64,000 nt of DNA, taken from assembly GCA_013299105.1 (NCBI GenBank), contig JAAFJY010000001.1:1-64000 (forward strand), written 5' to 3'. The notes beneath the pieces were generated by a model, which saw only the letters and a program-made list of their open reading frames with translations, did not search any database and was not told the origin of the DNA. A program made the translations under genes and the position numbers. This document shows positions 7,978 to 16,095 of the stretch, piece after piece. Every line of letters starts with the position of its first letter. Positions within the stretch are counted from its first letter, which is position 1. This stretch comes from Chitinophagales bacterium. GTDB lineage: Bacteria > Bacteroidota > Bacteroidia > Chitinophagales > Saprospiraceae.

Positions 7978-8545
7978 CTTGAAATTGGATGAGGTGTTTG
8001 ATCAATCGGGTTTCTTGGCGAACGGCGTTCAGAATGACAAAAACCAGTATCAGCAAGGACCCAAAACCACTGATTAGTACATATCGGTACATGCCTGGCG
8101 AGAGGTATGTTTTGAACAAAGGTAAAAGCATCGAAAAACCAATGATGTACAAGCCAAACAAGGTAGGGATCAGCCAATAATGGATTCGCTGCCGCCAACG
8201 GTAAAATGCGGCCATTTCGCTGCTGAACACCTCCAGGCTACGGTCGGGTTTGATTGCCCTCAAGCGGCGCATACTGATCCATTCTACCAGTGAACGCAGG
8301 AGCAAAACTCCCATCATGATACCCAATCCAAGGCCTAGCTTACTTCCGCCCTGGGCAATGGCATAAATCAGGTAAACCAGCAATATCCCAAACGCCGCGA
8401 CAAGAATACTGATGGTCGCAATTTGTCCGCTCCTCAAGGTTTTGAGATGAGACTGGGCTTTTTGGATCAATTCCTCAGCTTTTTTGGGTGGTTTTACCGG
8501 CCCCTGTTGGTCCCAGAGGGCTTGGATTTCTTCAAAATTTTCCAT
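7967..8545 (-). CDS. Membrane protein downstream of ECF sigma factor (possible anti-sigma role)
   Basis: 192 aa. A soluble, charged N-terminal part (residues 1-38, MENFEEIQALWDQQ) is followed by four hydrophobic segments (about 41-65, 70-85, 122-145, 153-173). It overlaps the sigma gene by 14 bp, so the two are translationally coupled. No zinc-binding anti-sigma motif (HxxxCxxC) is visible. By position it may restrain the sigma factor, as membrane partners of ECF sigma factors often do; the family itself is not recognised. Confidence 0.7.
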   Translation of the reverse strand: MENFEEIQALWDQQGPVKPPKKAEELIQKAQSHLKTLRSGQIATISILVAAFGILLVYLIYAIAQGGSKLGLGLGIMMGVLLLRSLVEWISMRRLRAIKPDRSLEVFSSEMAAFYRWRQRIHYWLIPTLFGLYIIGFSMLLPLFKTYLSPGMYRYVLISGFGSLLILVFVILNAVRQETRLIKHLIQFQDGH

Positions 8546-9026
8546 TGTTCACACATTGAGTGAGTGTTTTTTTGATGCGGTGGATGCGAACGCGCAGGTT
8601 TTCTTCCGTGACGCCAACGACTTCCGCAATTTCAACGTAGGCCAAGCCTTCCAAGACCATCAGGATGATCATTTTGCTTTTGTCGTCCAGGGTATTGATG
8701 CAGGCATACAGGCGCTGAACTTGTTGGTCTTGTTCGGGTGAATACGGCGTAGCAGCCAGGTTTGGGAAGGCATAGGTTTGGGTTTCTTTGCTGCGGGAGC
8801 GTTTGCGCAAATGCATCAGACAGGTATTCACGGCAATGCGGTATACCCAGGTACTCAAGCTGGCTTCCTGCCTAAACCCACCGAGGCATTCCCAAATTTT
8901 GATGAAAACCTCTTGGCAAGCGTCGGCGGCCAGGCTGTCATCGCCATTGAAATAGCCCTTGCAAAGCCGAAATACTTTGGCGTAGTGGTTTTCAAAGATT
9001 TGGTTAAAAAGCTTTTGTTGGTCCAA
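8532..9026 (-). CDS. ECF-type RNA polymerase sigma factor
   Basis: 164 aa, normal for sigma-70 family group 4. Region 2 covers about residues 9-78 (HYAKVFRLCKGYF...ACQEVFIKIWE...STWVYRIAVNTC) and region 4 about 105-157 (L..K.I.LM.L.GL.Y.EIAEV.G....NLRVRIHR), with the helix-turn-helix that reads the -35 element. It leads a three-gene operon with overlapping membrane proteins downstream. A TGTAACA at 9122-9128 on the minus strand resembles the -35 element of ECF promoters in Bacteroidota, which would fit autoregulation. Confidence 0.9.
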   Translation of the reverse strand: MDQQKLFNQIFENHYAKVFRLCKGYFNGDDSLAADACQEVFIKIWECLGGFRQEASLSTWVYRIAVNTCLMHLRKRSRSKETQTYAFPNLAATPYSPEQDQQVQRLYACINTLDDKSKMIILMVLEGLAYVEIAEVVGVTEENLRVRIHRIKKTLTQCVNNGKF

Positions 9027-9098
9027 GGTTTTGTGCTTTGCGGGTGCGTTTAAGGCTAAAAACAGGCATGTTTTATGGCAGTTTTGCCGAAGCTGAGG

Positions 9099-9128
9099 CT
9101 TAGATGCCGAAGGTGAGAAATTGTTACA
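9099..9128 (-). promoter_or_regulatory. Possible ECF-dependent promoter
   Basis: On the minus strand TGTAACA (9122-9128) is followed about 16 bp later by CGGCATC. This resembles the TGTAAC/CGTC-like promoters of ECF factors in this phylum, but the -10 part is poor, so the call is tentative. Confidence 0.3.
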
Positions 9129-9235
9129 GGTTTTTTTTGAGCAAAAAGAAAAAGTTCTGAAACCTTCGGAGAAAGCCGGTCTTAATAATCAAGCGAGGTA
9201 TTTTTATCTGAACCACTTTTTTGTCTAAAACAGAA

Positions 9236-9372
9236 TTTGCAGGATTACAGAATTACAGCATTACTTGCATGACGTTGACCAAAACAAGAATTTTAAAGAA
9301 TTATAGAATGAGCCCGCTTCGCGGTCATCAACGCTTCATCTCCATCATAAAAATCACAACAATGTTGCCCAG
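9236..9372. repeat. Composite intergenic repeat (8-bp units plus family A/B modules)
   Basis: Octamers GGATTACA, GAATTACA, GCATTACT are followed by GCATGACGTTGACC, a module shared with the tail of family A, then by a CGCTTCGCGG palindrome (family A) and ATAAAAATCACAAC (family B end). It fills most of the gap before the next gene. Confidence 0.45.
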
Positions 9373-9373
9373 G

Positions 9374-9772
9374 CTACATTTTCTTTTTCCTGCCCAACAA
9401 AATGGGCTCTACTTCTTTCAAATCCAGGGACCGGACCATGTTTTGGGTGCCTGTTTTGTATTTTTTGAAATGGGGCGTCTCCAAATGTGAGCGATAAGCT
9501 ACTTCATCTGCATAAATCTCAAAAACGGTGATGCGGTGTGGCTTCCCTTTTTCAGCTACTGCATGCAAGGTCAAAACCCCAGGTTCAAGCTTGATCGAGG
9601 CCGCAATTTCTTCTTTTAGCAAAGTGCGATAAAGGTCCAATTGGGTGGAATCCACCTCCAACCTTGCGATGCGGATCATTGCTTTTTTTGGCGAAACACT
9701 TGCCTTTCCAGCTCGAAAAGCCAACCAAGAACAAGCAAAAAGAAGTAAAACAGCGGAAAGTAGCGTTTTCAT
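9374..9772 (-). CDS. Exported antibiotic-biosynthesis-monooxygenase-fold (ABM/YgiN) protein
   Basis: 132 aa from ATG 9772. Residues 1-21 (MKTLLSAVLLLFACSWLAFRA) form a signal peptide or anchor. Residues 32-125 match the dimeric alpha/beta-barrel ABM fold: an R-I-A-R-LEVD strand, Y...L.EEI..S...EPGVL.L, and a later E.Y.D..AY..HL.TPHF..Y segment. Family members are small monooxygenases or quinol oxidases. The start lies 38 bp after the stop of the exporter gene, so the two are probably co-transcribed. The upstream longer frame (to 9850) overlaps that gene and starts poorly. Confidence 0.8.
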   Translation of the reverse strand: MKTLLSAVLLLFACSWLAFRAGKASVSPKKAMIRIARLEVDSTQLDLYRTLLKEEIAASIKLEPGVLTLHAVAEKGKPHRITVFEIYADEVAYRSHLETPHFKKYKTGTQNMVRSLDLKEVEPILLGRKKKM

Positions 9773-9809
9773 AAGCAGAAGATATGCCCCTTTGGAGCGT
9801 GTTGAAAAT

Positions 9810-11618
9810 TTACGCCATTTGCAACTCCACCAATTTTCGGTATTCCCCATTTCGCTCCATCAGTTCGGCGTGTTTGCCGCGCTCGGCTACCTGCCCTTGG
9901 CGGAGCACGATGATTTCATCGGCGTGTTGGATGGTCGAAAGGCGGTGGGCGATGACCAGGCTGGTGCGGTCTTGCATGAGTTTGGCGAGGGCTTCCTGCA
10001 CCAATTTCTCCGACTCGCTATCGAGGGCTGAGGTGGCTTCGTCGAGGATCAGAATGGGTGGATTTTTGAGCAAAGCCCTGGCGATGGTCAAGCGCTGACG
10101 CTGGCCACCACTGAGCTTGGAACCCCGGTCGCCGATGTTGGTTTGATAGCCATCGGGGCTGGCCGTGATGAAGTCGTGGGCGTTGGCGTTACGGGCTGCG
10201 GCTTCTACTTGCTCCGGCGTCACGTTGGGCAGGCCAAAAACGATGTTGTTGTAAATGGTATCGTTGAAAAGGATGGCCTCCTGTGATACTATGCCCAGCA
10301 ATTGGCGCAAGTCCGCTAATTTTAAATCTTTCAAGTCAATCCCATCGATCAAAATCGCCCCTGCTTGCACGTCATAAAAACGTGGCAGCAAGTCGGCAAT
10401 GGTCGTTTTGCCCGAACCCGAAGCGCCCACCAAGGCCACCATGCGCCCTTTGGTGATGAGCAAGTTGAGGTTTTTTAAAACGGGTTCGCTGTCTTGGCGG
10501 TAGCGAAAGCCTACATCGCGGTACTCAATGCTGCGTTGGAAAGTAGCCAATCGCTGGGGGTCTGCTTTTTCTTCAATTTGCAAAGGTGCGTCCAAAATTT
10601 CCTGCACCCTGCTCACGGCTGCCAGGCCTTTTTGCACGTCATACAAGCCGCGCGTAAAAGCCTTGGCCGGATTGATGACGTTGAAGAAAGCGTACAAAAA
10701 TGAGAAAAAAGTACTGGCCTTGAGCTGGTCCGAAAACACCAATTTGGAGCCGTACCACAGCAAAACCGACACCACCGCAATGCCCAAAAACTCGGACAAA
10801 GGCGAAGCCAGGTCTTTGCGCCACAGCAGGCGGGTTTGCAAGCGGCGGTGGGTATTGTTTTCCTGGCCAAACTTATCGAGTTGGTAGCTTTCGGCGTTGA
10901 AACCCTTGATGATGCGCAGGCCCGAAATGGCTTCTTCCAAAACCGAAACGATGTTGCCCAGGCGCTGTTGCACCTGGATCGAACTGCGCTTGAGCGTGCG
11001 CCCGATGCCGCCAATGATCAAAGCGGTGATGACGATCAGGACAAAAACCGCCCCGGTAAGGGTGGGGCTGACGTAAAGCATGAACACCAAACTCAGCGTA
11101 ATGACAATGGGTTCGCGGAAAATAGACTCCAAAACATTGAGGATGCTCCATTCAATTTCCTGCACATCGGCAGTGACCCTGGACAGCAGGTCGCCCTTGC
11201 GTTCATCGCTGAAAAAGCTGAGGGGCAAAACCAGGACCTTGTTGAACAATTGCGCCCTGATGTCGCGCACGATGCCATTGCGGGCCGGAGCCATGAAAAA
11301 CAAGGCCAGGTAGGTGAAGAGATTTTTGAGGAAAAAAACCAGCAAAATCAGCGCAATGATGCGCAAAAGTGCCCCTTCGCGACCATAAGTCAGGATGGCG
11401 TGGTTGAGGGCATAATTGATCTGGGCCTGAAACGCTTCCGAGTTCCAGGTCCATTCAGGCTTGGGCAGGGGCTGTGCTTGGTTCTGGAACAGGATTTCCA
11501 AAAACGGAATCAACAAGGGAATACTGGCTACCGTAAACAAAGCCATGAGCACATTGCTCAAAATACTGAGCAGTACATTGAGGCGGTATTTGCGGAGGTA
11601 TGAAAGTAATCGAAGCAT
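9810..11618 (-). CDS. MsbA-like ABC exporter (fused permease and ATPase)
   Basis: 602 aa, a half-transporter that would work as a homodimer in the inner membrane. Six membrane segments lie in about residues 15-320; the ATPase domain has Walker A GASGSGKTT (398-406), signature LSGGQ (503-507) and Walker B ILILDEATS (522-530). A hydrophilic insert (residues 46-80) between helices 1 and 2 is typical of Bacteroidota lipid-exporter homologues. MsbA-type lipid A flipping is a likely but unproven role. A family C repeat lies 25 bp upstream of its ATG. Confidence 0.85.
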   Translation of the reverse strand: MLRLLSYLRKYRLNVLLSILSNVLMALFTVASIPLLIPFLEILFQNQAQPLPKPEWTWNSEAFQAQINYALNHAILTYGREGALLRIIALILLVFFLKNLFTYLALFFMAPARNGIVRDIRAQLFNKVLVLPLSFFSDERKGDLLSRVTADVQEIEWSILNVLESIFREPIVITLSLVFMLYVSPTLTGAVFVLIVITALIIGGIGRTLKRSSIQVQQRLGNIVSVLEEAISGLRIIKGFNAESYQLDKFGQENNTHRRLQTRLLWRKDLASPLSEFLGIAVVSVLLWYGSKLVFSDQLKASTFFSFLYAFFNVINPAKAFTRGLYDVQKGLAAVSRVQEILDAPLQIEEKADPQRLATFQRSIEYRDVGFRYRQDSEPVLKNLNLLITKGRMVALVGASGSGKTTIADLLPRFYDVQAGAILIDGIDLKDLKLADLRQLLGIVSQEAILFNDTIYNNIVFGLPNVTPEQVEAAARNANAHDFITASPDGYQTNIGDRGSKLSGGQRQRLTIARALLKNPPILILDEATSALDSESEKLVQEALAKLMQDRTSLVIAHRLSTIQHADEIIVLRQGQVAERGKHAELMERNGEYRKLVELQMA

Positions 11619-11643
11619 GGACGGATGAATCTTTGCGCACCAA

Positions 11644-11768
11644 GAGCGTAAAAAAATAAGGTAAACAGATTTGGGTTTAGTGAAAAAAGAAAAGCAACTG
11701 ACTGGAAGGAAGTTGTGTTCTTTTTTTGCTAAACCTCAAAAGCAAATCTGTTTAATTTATTTTAGCTC
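11644..11768 (-). repeat. Family C palindromic element, copy C2
   Basis: 125 bp with ends GAGC...GCTC. In minus orientation it reads GAGCTAAAAT, an arm with TTAAACAGATTTG, GAGGTTTAGC, an A-rich tract, AACTTCCTTCCAGTCAGTTGC, ACTAAACCC, and the second arm CAAATCTGTTTA. The arms pair over 12 perfect bases plus the GGTTTAG/CTAAACC part. It lies immediately upstream of the exporter gene (25 bp) and in the same orientation relative to that gene as the other copies are to theirs. Confidence 0.75.
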
Positions 11769-11874
11769 GAATAAATATTGACCTTCCCCATTACACAAAA
11801 AAGGCACCTGCGGTTGATTTCGCCCGCAAAATTGCGGTATTTTTCAGGAAAACTGACACATTTTGCTTGTAAGG

Positions 11875-11990
11875 GCCACAGATTAAATAAATTGGACATC
11901 TTGGTTGCCTCGCTGCGCGAGGCTAGTTGGGAACACGGATGAAACGGATAAAACTGATTTTCACTGATTTCCAGCACGATTTTGACCGTG
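11875..11990. repeat. Dispersed repeat family A, copy 2
   Basis: Shares GCCACA, TTGCC, a CGCTGCGCGAGG palindrome, GGAACACGGATG, 9-bp units with GAT cores, and the tail CCAGCACGATTTTGACC with the copies at 7140 and 14312. An 84-codon minus-strand frame across it is a by-product of the repeat. Confidence 0.6.
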
Positions 11991-12149
11991 ATTTTGGCGA
12001 TAACGTTGCCACGCAAAGGGCTTAATCAAAATTTCATAGATGTCCACTTTATTTCTTTCCTGTTCCTAAACTAAGCACTTGAATTTTGTCACGTGGTTTG
12101 CGGAAATAGCGAAGTAAAAACCCAAAGCAACTTTTTCTCGTTACTTATA

Positions 12150-12174
12150 GATGCGAAAGCTTATTTTTCGCATC
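12150..12174 (+). promoter_or_regulatory. Leader hairpin before the T9SS hydrolase
   Basis: GATGCGAAA (12150-12158) and TTTCGCATC (12166-12174) form a perfect 9-bp stem with a 7-nt loop, followed by TTTTCT. It sits 26 bp before the ATG, so it looks like a leader attenuator or operator rather than the end of another gene. Confidence 0.4.
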
Positions 12175-12199
12175 TTTTCTACCATCAATCATAACCCGT

Positions 12200-13630
12200 A
12201 TGACTTTCAAAAGAAATCTACTCCTGCTGTTGTTGGTTTTGGCTTTTAGCCCCCTGCTTCATGCTCAGAAATTGCTGAAAAGCCAAAAAATAGGCTCGGT
12301 ATCCAAGCTCGAATTGCAATTGGTGTATGGCGGGCTGATCCGTTATGGCATCGATCTACACAAGGTTTGGTACCTGACGCCCAATATTGCTGGCAAACCA
12401 GATACAGCCTCCGGCCTGGTGGTTTTTCCACAAGTTGAGGGAATTCCTCAGCCCCTGCTTTGCTACCAGCACGGTACCGTTGACGGCCCTGCTGATGTAC
12501 CCTCCAACCGTGCAGGCGGCTGGGAATTGGCTGGTGTAGGTGCGGCTCTGGGCTATGTGGCCTGTACTGCCGACTATCTCGGTTTGGGTGAATCAAAGGG
12601 TTTTCACCCTTACATCCATGCCGCTACGGAGGCGTCTTGCGCGGTTGACCTGCTTTATGCTACCCGCGAACTGGCCAAACAACTCAATTTCCCATTGAAG
12701 AATCAGTTGTTCCTCACGGGCTATTCTCAGGGTGGGCACGCTTCGATGGCTTTGCACCGCTTGTTGGAGCAGAGTTACACCAAAGATTTTCCGGTTACCG
12801 CAGCTGCGCACTTGTCGGGGCCTTACAGTGTTTCGGGCGAGACTTACAAGCGCTTGCTCAGCGATGAACCTTATTTTTATGTAGGGTATTCGGCTTGGGT
12901 CATTTTGTCGTACAACCAAATGTACAATATCTACGACGACATCGGCAAAGTCCTCAAGCAGCCTTATGCCGACATCGCCAAGCAGTTTTTCCGCAGGGAA
13001 ATCACCCAATCCAGGCTCAATGCCCTCTTGATAGCAGAAATGAACAAACAGCACGGCAAGCCCCTCTCGCGTTACATGATCCAGGACAGTGTGCTGGCCA
13101 ACATGGCCAAATCGCCCAATCACCCCTTGCTGCGAGCCATGCGCGACAACGACACCTATGACTGGACACCCAAAGCCCCAACCCGCATGTTTTACTGCAA
13201 AGGTGACGACCAAGTCACCTTCCGCAATAGTGTGTTGGCCGACTCAGTGATGCGCAAACGTGGGGCCCGCGATGTAGCAGCGTTTGACGTAAATGACTTG
13301 GCCAACCATACGCAATGCGTCCAACCAGCCGTGACCCAAACGGTGCTCTTTTTTGCAGGTGTTCAAAGCACCACCAGTACCCGCCAATTGGAAAACAACT
13401 TGCCCGTAAACATGTACCCCAACCCCCTGACAGGTGACCAAGTACGCCTGGAAGGCTTGCCCAATGAAGGCCAAATCCAGGTATTCAGCGCCAATGGGCA
13501 GTTGCTCAGAAGCAGCACCATCAGCGGTACTTACCAAGACCTGTCGCTGCAAGGCCTGCCCAAAGGCTTGTACAATGTGCAGGTCATAGGCGAAAAAGGT
13601 GCCTGGCGGGGAAGGCTATTGAAACAGTAA
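12200..13630 (+). CDS. Secreted alpha/beta hydrolase with type IX secretion tail
   Basis: 476 aa. Signal peptide at residues 1-22 (cleavage after LLHA). The middle is an alpha/beta hydrolase of the secretory-lipase/prolyl-peptidase-like kind: an HGT oxyanion-hole motif at 91-93, GYSQGG with the nucleophile Ser176, an Asp in CKGDDQVTF and a His in LANHTQCV. Residues 395-476 are a Por/T9SS C-terminal sorting domain (MYPNPL...G.Y.V.V...R..LLKQ), so the enzyme should cross the outer membrane through the type IX system and be processed or attached at the surface. An esterase or lipase activity is likely; the substrate is unknown. Confidence 0.88.
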   Translation: MTFKRNLLLLLLVLAFSPLLHAQKLLKSQKIGSVSKLELQLVYGGLIRYGIDLHKVWYLTPNIAGKPDTASGLVVFPQVEGIPQPLLCYQHGTVDGPADVPSNRAGGWELAGVGAALGYVACTADYLGLGESKGFHPYIHAATEASCAVDLLYATRELAKQLNFPLKNQLFLTGYSQGGHASMALHRLLEQSYTKDFPVTAAAHLSGPYSVSGETYKRLLSDEPYFYVGYSAWVILSYNQMYNIYDDIGKVLKQPYADIAKQFFRREITQSRLNALLIAEMNKQHGKPLSRYMIQDSVLANMAKSPNHPLLRAMRDNDTYDWTPKAPTRMFYCKGDDQVTFRNSVLADSVMRKRGARDVAAFDVNDLANHTQCVQPAVTQTVLFFAGVQSTTSTRQLENNLPVNMYPNPLTGDQVRLEGLPNEGQIQVFSANGQLLRSSTISGTYQDLSLQGLPKGLYNVQVIGEKGAWRGRLLKQ

Positions 13631-13703
13631 TTTTTCGTTCAGCAAAAATATCTGGAGTGCCGAATTTTTTTCGGTGCTCCCACTCTTCAACCCTTCAACT
13701 AAA

Positions 13704-14252
13704 ATGGATTCACAAATAAACAACCTCAAACGCCGGGTAGAACGCTACAAGGAAGTGTTGGAAAACACCAACGAATACCGCGAAATTTGGGGAAAAGAAC
13801 TGCGCGATAGCATCAGCAAACAACTCAAAACCCTGGCCGATGCTTGTGGCTTGAGTGCAGTAGTGGAAGTGAATGAAGCCACCAAAAACCTGGGCTCGGT
13901 AGTCCTCAACCTGGGAAGTGTAGAAAGTGGCCTGGTTCAATTACTGAGCGGGCAAATCCAGCGCGATTTGGTCAAGTTCAAGGGCAGTTTGGCCTATCAG
14001 CAGTTGTTCAACGGCAAAATCATGGTGTCGATCAATTATCCCCAAATCGAAGCGTATGGCCAAGCTTTGGGCCCCAAAGTGATTGCCATTTACCGCCCGG
14101 AGGAATTGAAAGAACCCTTTTTCATTCGCCACCTAGAGTTATTTGTCAACGAAATCACCCAATGGGAAGATTTTGATGATGACCAGCAGGCCAATACACC
14201 GATTGGGTTCCACAGCGGGGCTGCCCCTAAAGCGGAAGATGCCAGTCAATAG
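13704..14252 (+). CDS. Conserved hypothetical cytoplasmic protein
   Basis: 182 aa starting at ATG 13704, which follows TTCAAC octamers; the longer frame begins with GTG at 13674. No signal peptide. Residues 1-50 are a charged helix (LKRRVERYKEVLENTNEY..IWGKEL), then a mixed alpha/beta domain (SAVVEVNEATKNLGSVVLNLG, KGSLAYQQLFNGKIMVSINYP) and a tail with IEAYGQ...I.IYRPEELKEPFFIRHLE. No recognised family. It lies 73 bp downstream of the hydrolase gene. Confidence 0.7.
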   Translation: MDSQINNLKRRVERYKEVLENTNEYREIWGKELRDSISKQLKTLADACGLSAVVEVNEATKNLGSVVLNLGSVESGLVQLLSGQIQRDLVKFKGSLAYQQLFNGKIMVSINYPQIEAYGQALGPKVIAIYRPEELKEPFFIRHLELFVNEITQWEDFDDDQQANTPIGFHSGAAPKAEDASQ

Positions 14253-14311
14253 TGGGTGAAGAATCCTATTTTGTTGGGTGAAAAATTTTACCTTGTTGTT
14301 GATAAGTGATA

Positions 14312-14440
14312 AGCCACGAATAAACCTTACCAAATCGCAACTGCGTTGCCCCGCTGCGCGAGGCCATTTTTGGAACACGGATGACACGGATTAAACGGAT
14401 TTACACGGATTTCCAGCATGACGTTGACCATGATGTTGAC
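14312..14440. repeat. Dispersed repeat family A, copy 3
   Basis: The cleanest copy: GCCACGAATAAA, GCAACTGCGTTGCC, CGCTGCGCGAGGCC, GGAACACGGATG followed by ACACGGATT, AAACGGATT and TACACGGATT (9-bp period), then CCAGCATGACGTTGACCATGATGTTGAC in two pieces, the last a 12-13-bp tandem. Confidence 0.65.
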
Positions 14441-14526
14441 ACCTGGCAATGAAAAATTGGTAAGGTTTATTTTTGAACCGTCACTAACACCCCTAGGACT
14501 CTTCACGCTTATAACTTGCCTATACC

Positions 14527-15138
14527 ATGAAGCGATTTATTGTATTGCTGCTTTGTGCTACTTTGCTGTTCCAAGCTTGTGGAACGGCAAAAAAAACAAG
14601 TAATTCCTCGACAAGGCCAAGTTCGCAACACAACAGCGGGCTTTACGGGCCAGTGCCCGGCATGAAAAGGCCACATGAAGAAACCGGAGCAGTGCCCTCA
14701 AGCAATAAATTAGAGTCGACAGCAAATACGGAGCCAGCACCGACACCTCCTCCTGCGCCCAAGCTCAGTCTTGATTTCATCGAATCAGATGCCCTGATGC
14801 CCGTTTTGGAGATGGCGCAAAAGGAAAATCGCCCGGTTTTTGTCGATTTTTGGGCTACCTGGTGCCTGCCTTGCCGCATGATGGACGATGACGTGTTCAG
14901 CCATCCCGATACCAAAAATTTCATGGACGCCAATTTCCTCAGCATCAAAGTAGATGTGGACAAGGAATATGGAGCCCGAATCGCGGGCTTGTACGAAGTT
15001 GGCGCTTACCCCACGCTTTTGTTCCTGACCCCCAAGGGCGTGGTCCTGACCCGCAAAGAAGGCGCGGCTTACCACACCGAATTGCGCCAATTGGGCGAAG
15101 AAGCTTTAGGGAAAATGGGCTTGAAGGTGAGGAATTGA
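14527..15138 (+). CDS. Thioredoxin-domain lipoprotein
   Basis: 203 aa. A lipoprotein signal ends at Cys18 (LLFQAC), followed by a low-complexity Ser/Pro/Thr linker to about residue 80. Residues 82-200 are a thioredoxin fold with active site WCLPC (112-116), preceded by PVFVDFWAT and followed by the cis-Pro segment AYPTLLFL. The protein should be a membrane-anchored periplasmic reductase or chaperone of the thioredoxin_7/DsbD-C-like group. Neighbours give no specific partner. Confidence 0.88.
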   Translation: MKRFIVLLLCATLLFQACGTAKKTSNSSTRPSSQHNSGLYGPVPGMKRPHEETGAVPSSNKLESTANTEPAPTPPPAPKLSLDFIESDALMPVLEMAQKENRPVFVDFWATWCLPCRMMDDDVFSHPDTKNFMDANFLSIKVDVDKEYGARIAGLYEVGAYPTLLFLTPKGVVLTRKEGAAYHTELRQLGEEALGKMGLKVRN

Positions 15139-15152
15139 TCAGAAACAGGTTC

Positions 15153-15608
15153 TCAGCCCTTACACCCCGCCTTCCGCCGCGTATCCACAATTCCGATGAT
15201 TTTCCAGCCCTGACTGGTTTTCATCAAGGTAAAAACATTGACCCCGCAGTGGCTGAACTGATCGGACACCCAAAACTCGTAGGGCGTCCAGGCAATGGCC
15301 ATCTCACCGTCGATTTTAATGTCGTAGGAAAGCAATCTTTCGTCGTAAATGCCCTCGTGAGGAGTGCCTACGGCTTTGAGAAATGCAGCGGCTTTTTCAT
15401 CCATCAAGCGGATTTCGCCACTTTTGTTTTTGACCACCGTTTTCAAAAAACAAGTCTCACCCAAAGTAGCTTTGACCATGCTGGAATCGGTCTTGCGCAT
15501 GCCAGCAAACAATTGGTCGATGGTGGCTTTGATGGCTTTTTCATCCTCACTTTGGGCCAAAAGGCTGGTGCTGAGAGCGAATAAGAGCAAAAAGAGCAGT
15601 TTTTTCAT
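15153..15608 (-). CDS. Exported NTF2-like (SnoaL/lumazine-binding type) protein
   Basis: 151 aa. Residues 1-19 are a signal peptide (MKKLLFLLLFALSTSLLAQ). The rest fits the NTF2-like cone fold: an N-terminal helix pair (EKAIKATIDQLFAGMRKTDSSMVKATL), then curved strands with MAIAWTPYEFWVSDQFSHCGVNVFTLMKTSQGWKI. Such DUF4440/lumazine-binding-like proteins are common in Bacteroidota and mostly have no assigned activity. It converges on the thioredoxin lipoprotein gene with 14 bp between them. Confidence 0.8.
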   Translation of the reverse strand: MKKLLFLLLFALSTSLLAQSEDEKAIKATIDQLFAGMRKTDSSMVKATLGETCFLKTVVKNKSGEIRLMDEKAAAFLKAVGTPHEGIYDERLLSYDIKIDGEMAIAWTPYEFWVSDQFSHCGVNVFTLMKTSQGWKIIGIVDTRRKAGCKG

Positions 15609-15618
15609 TGAAAAGTTG

Positions 15619-15702
15619 TTAATGGTTAGTTGTTAGTTGTTAGTTGTTAGTTGTTAGTTGTTAATGGTTAATGGTTAATGGTTAATGGTTAGTTGTTAAT
15701 GG
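15619..15702. repeat. Twelve-unit heptamer array (TTAGTTG/TTAATGG)
   Basis: 84 bp made of exactly twelve 7-bp units of two kinds, in the order a b b b b b a a a a b a, where a is TTAATGG and b is TTAGTTG. It begins 10 bp upstream of the start codon of the NTF2-like gene (minus strand), so changes in copy number could alter its leader. Confidence 0.85.
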
Positions 15703-15705
15703 AAA

Positions 15706-15899
15706 ATCCGGAGAAATTTCAGAATAGGCTCGCTGTTAAAAACATCATGTTGTCGGGCTGTAGGCCCCTAAGGTCGGTAGCATAAGGGTCAACATCATGT
15801 TTGGTGGGGCTGTAAGTCCCTAACGTTGGTCAGTCAACATCACGCTAGCAATCATATTCACGACAAAAATCACAACGAAAGGAACTTTTCAGAAGTTTC
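15706..15899. repeat. Dispersed repeat family B, copy 1
   Basis: About 194 bp with two internal direct units of about 45 bp, each made of AACATCATGTT, a small hairpin (GGGCTGTAGGCCC at 15755-15767, GGGGCTGTAAGTCCC) and CTAACGTTGGT. The right end GACAAAAATCACAACGAAAG and a terminal TCAGAAGTTTCC match the copy at 60922. No gene lies inside. Confidence 0.6.
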
Positions 15900-15975
15900 C
15901 AGTAAATTTTAAAACCCCAAACCGTACAAACGATAACTTAAAACACGACTAAACTCCCCTGCGAGCCCCCTAAAT

Positions 15976-16011
15976 CATATGTCGTATATTGTCTATCGTC
16001 TATCGTATGTC
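15976..16011. repeat. Heptad-tail repeat (family D)
   Basis: The anchor AAATCATATGTCGTAT is followed by 7-bp units (ATTGTCT, ATCGTCT, ATCGTAT). The same anchor with a different heptad tail is at 45176, and inverted versions are at 35177 and 45001. Confidence 0.5.
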
Positions 16012-16040
16012 AAAAAACAAACCCCACGTTAATGATTAAA

Positions 16041-16062
16041 CCGGGGCGGGCAATCGCCCCGG
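16041..16062 (-). terminator. Terminator hairpin of the M16 protease gene
   Basis: CCGGGGCG and CGCCCCGG form a perfect 8-bp GC stem with a 6-nt loop, 34 bp beyond the stop of the leftward M16 gene; on the minus strand it is followed by TTTAATC. Confidence 0.55.
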
Positions 16063-16095
16063 CTCCAAAGAAACAAGTTTCATCCATACGCTGGA

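Noticed and set aside
11762-12016. Small minus-strand gene in the gap after the ABC exporter
   Set aside because: Its translation is read from a family A repeat; similar peptides arise from other copies (6895-7281, 48075-48347).
15619-15702. CRISPR array
   Set aside because: The array consists of contiguous 7-bp units with no spacers and no cas genes are near.
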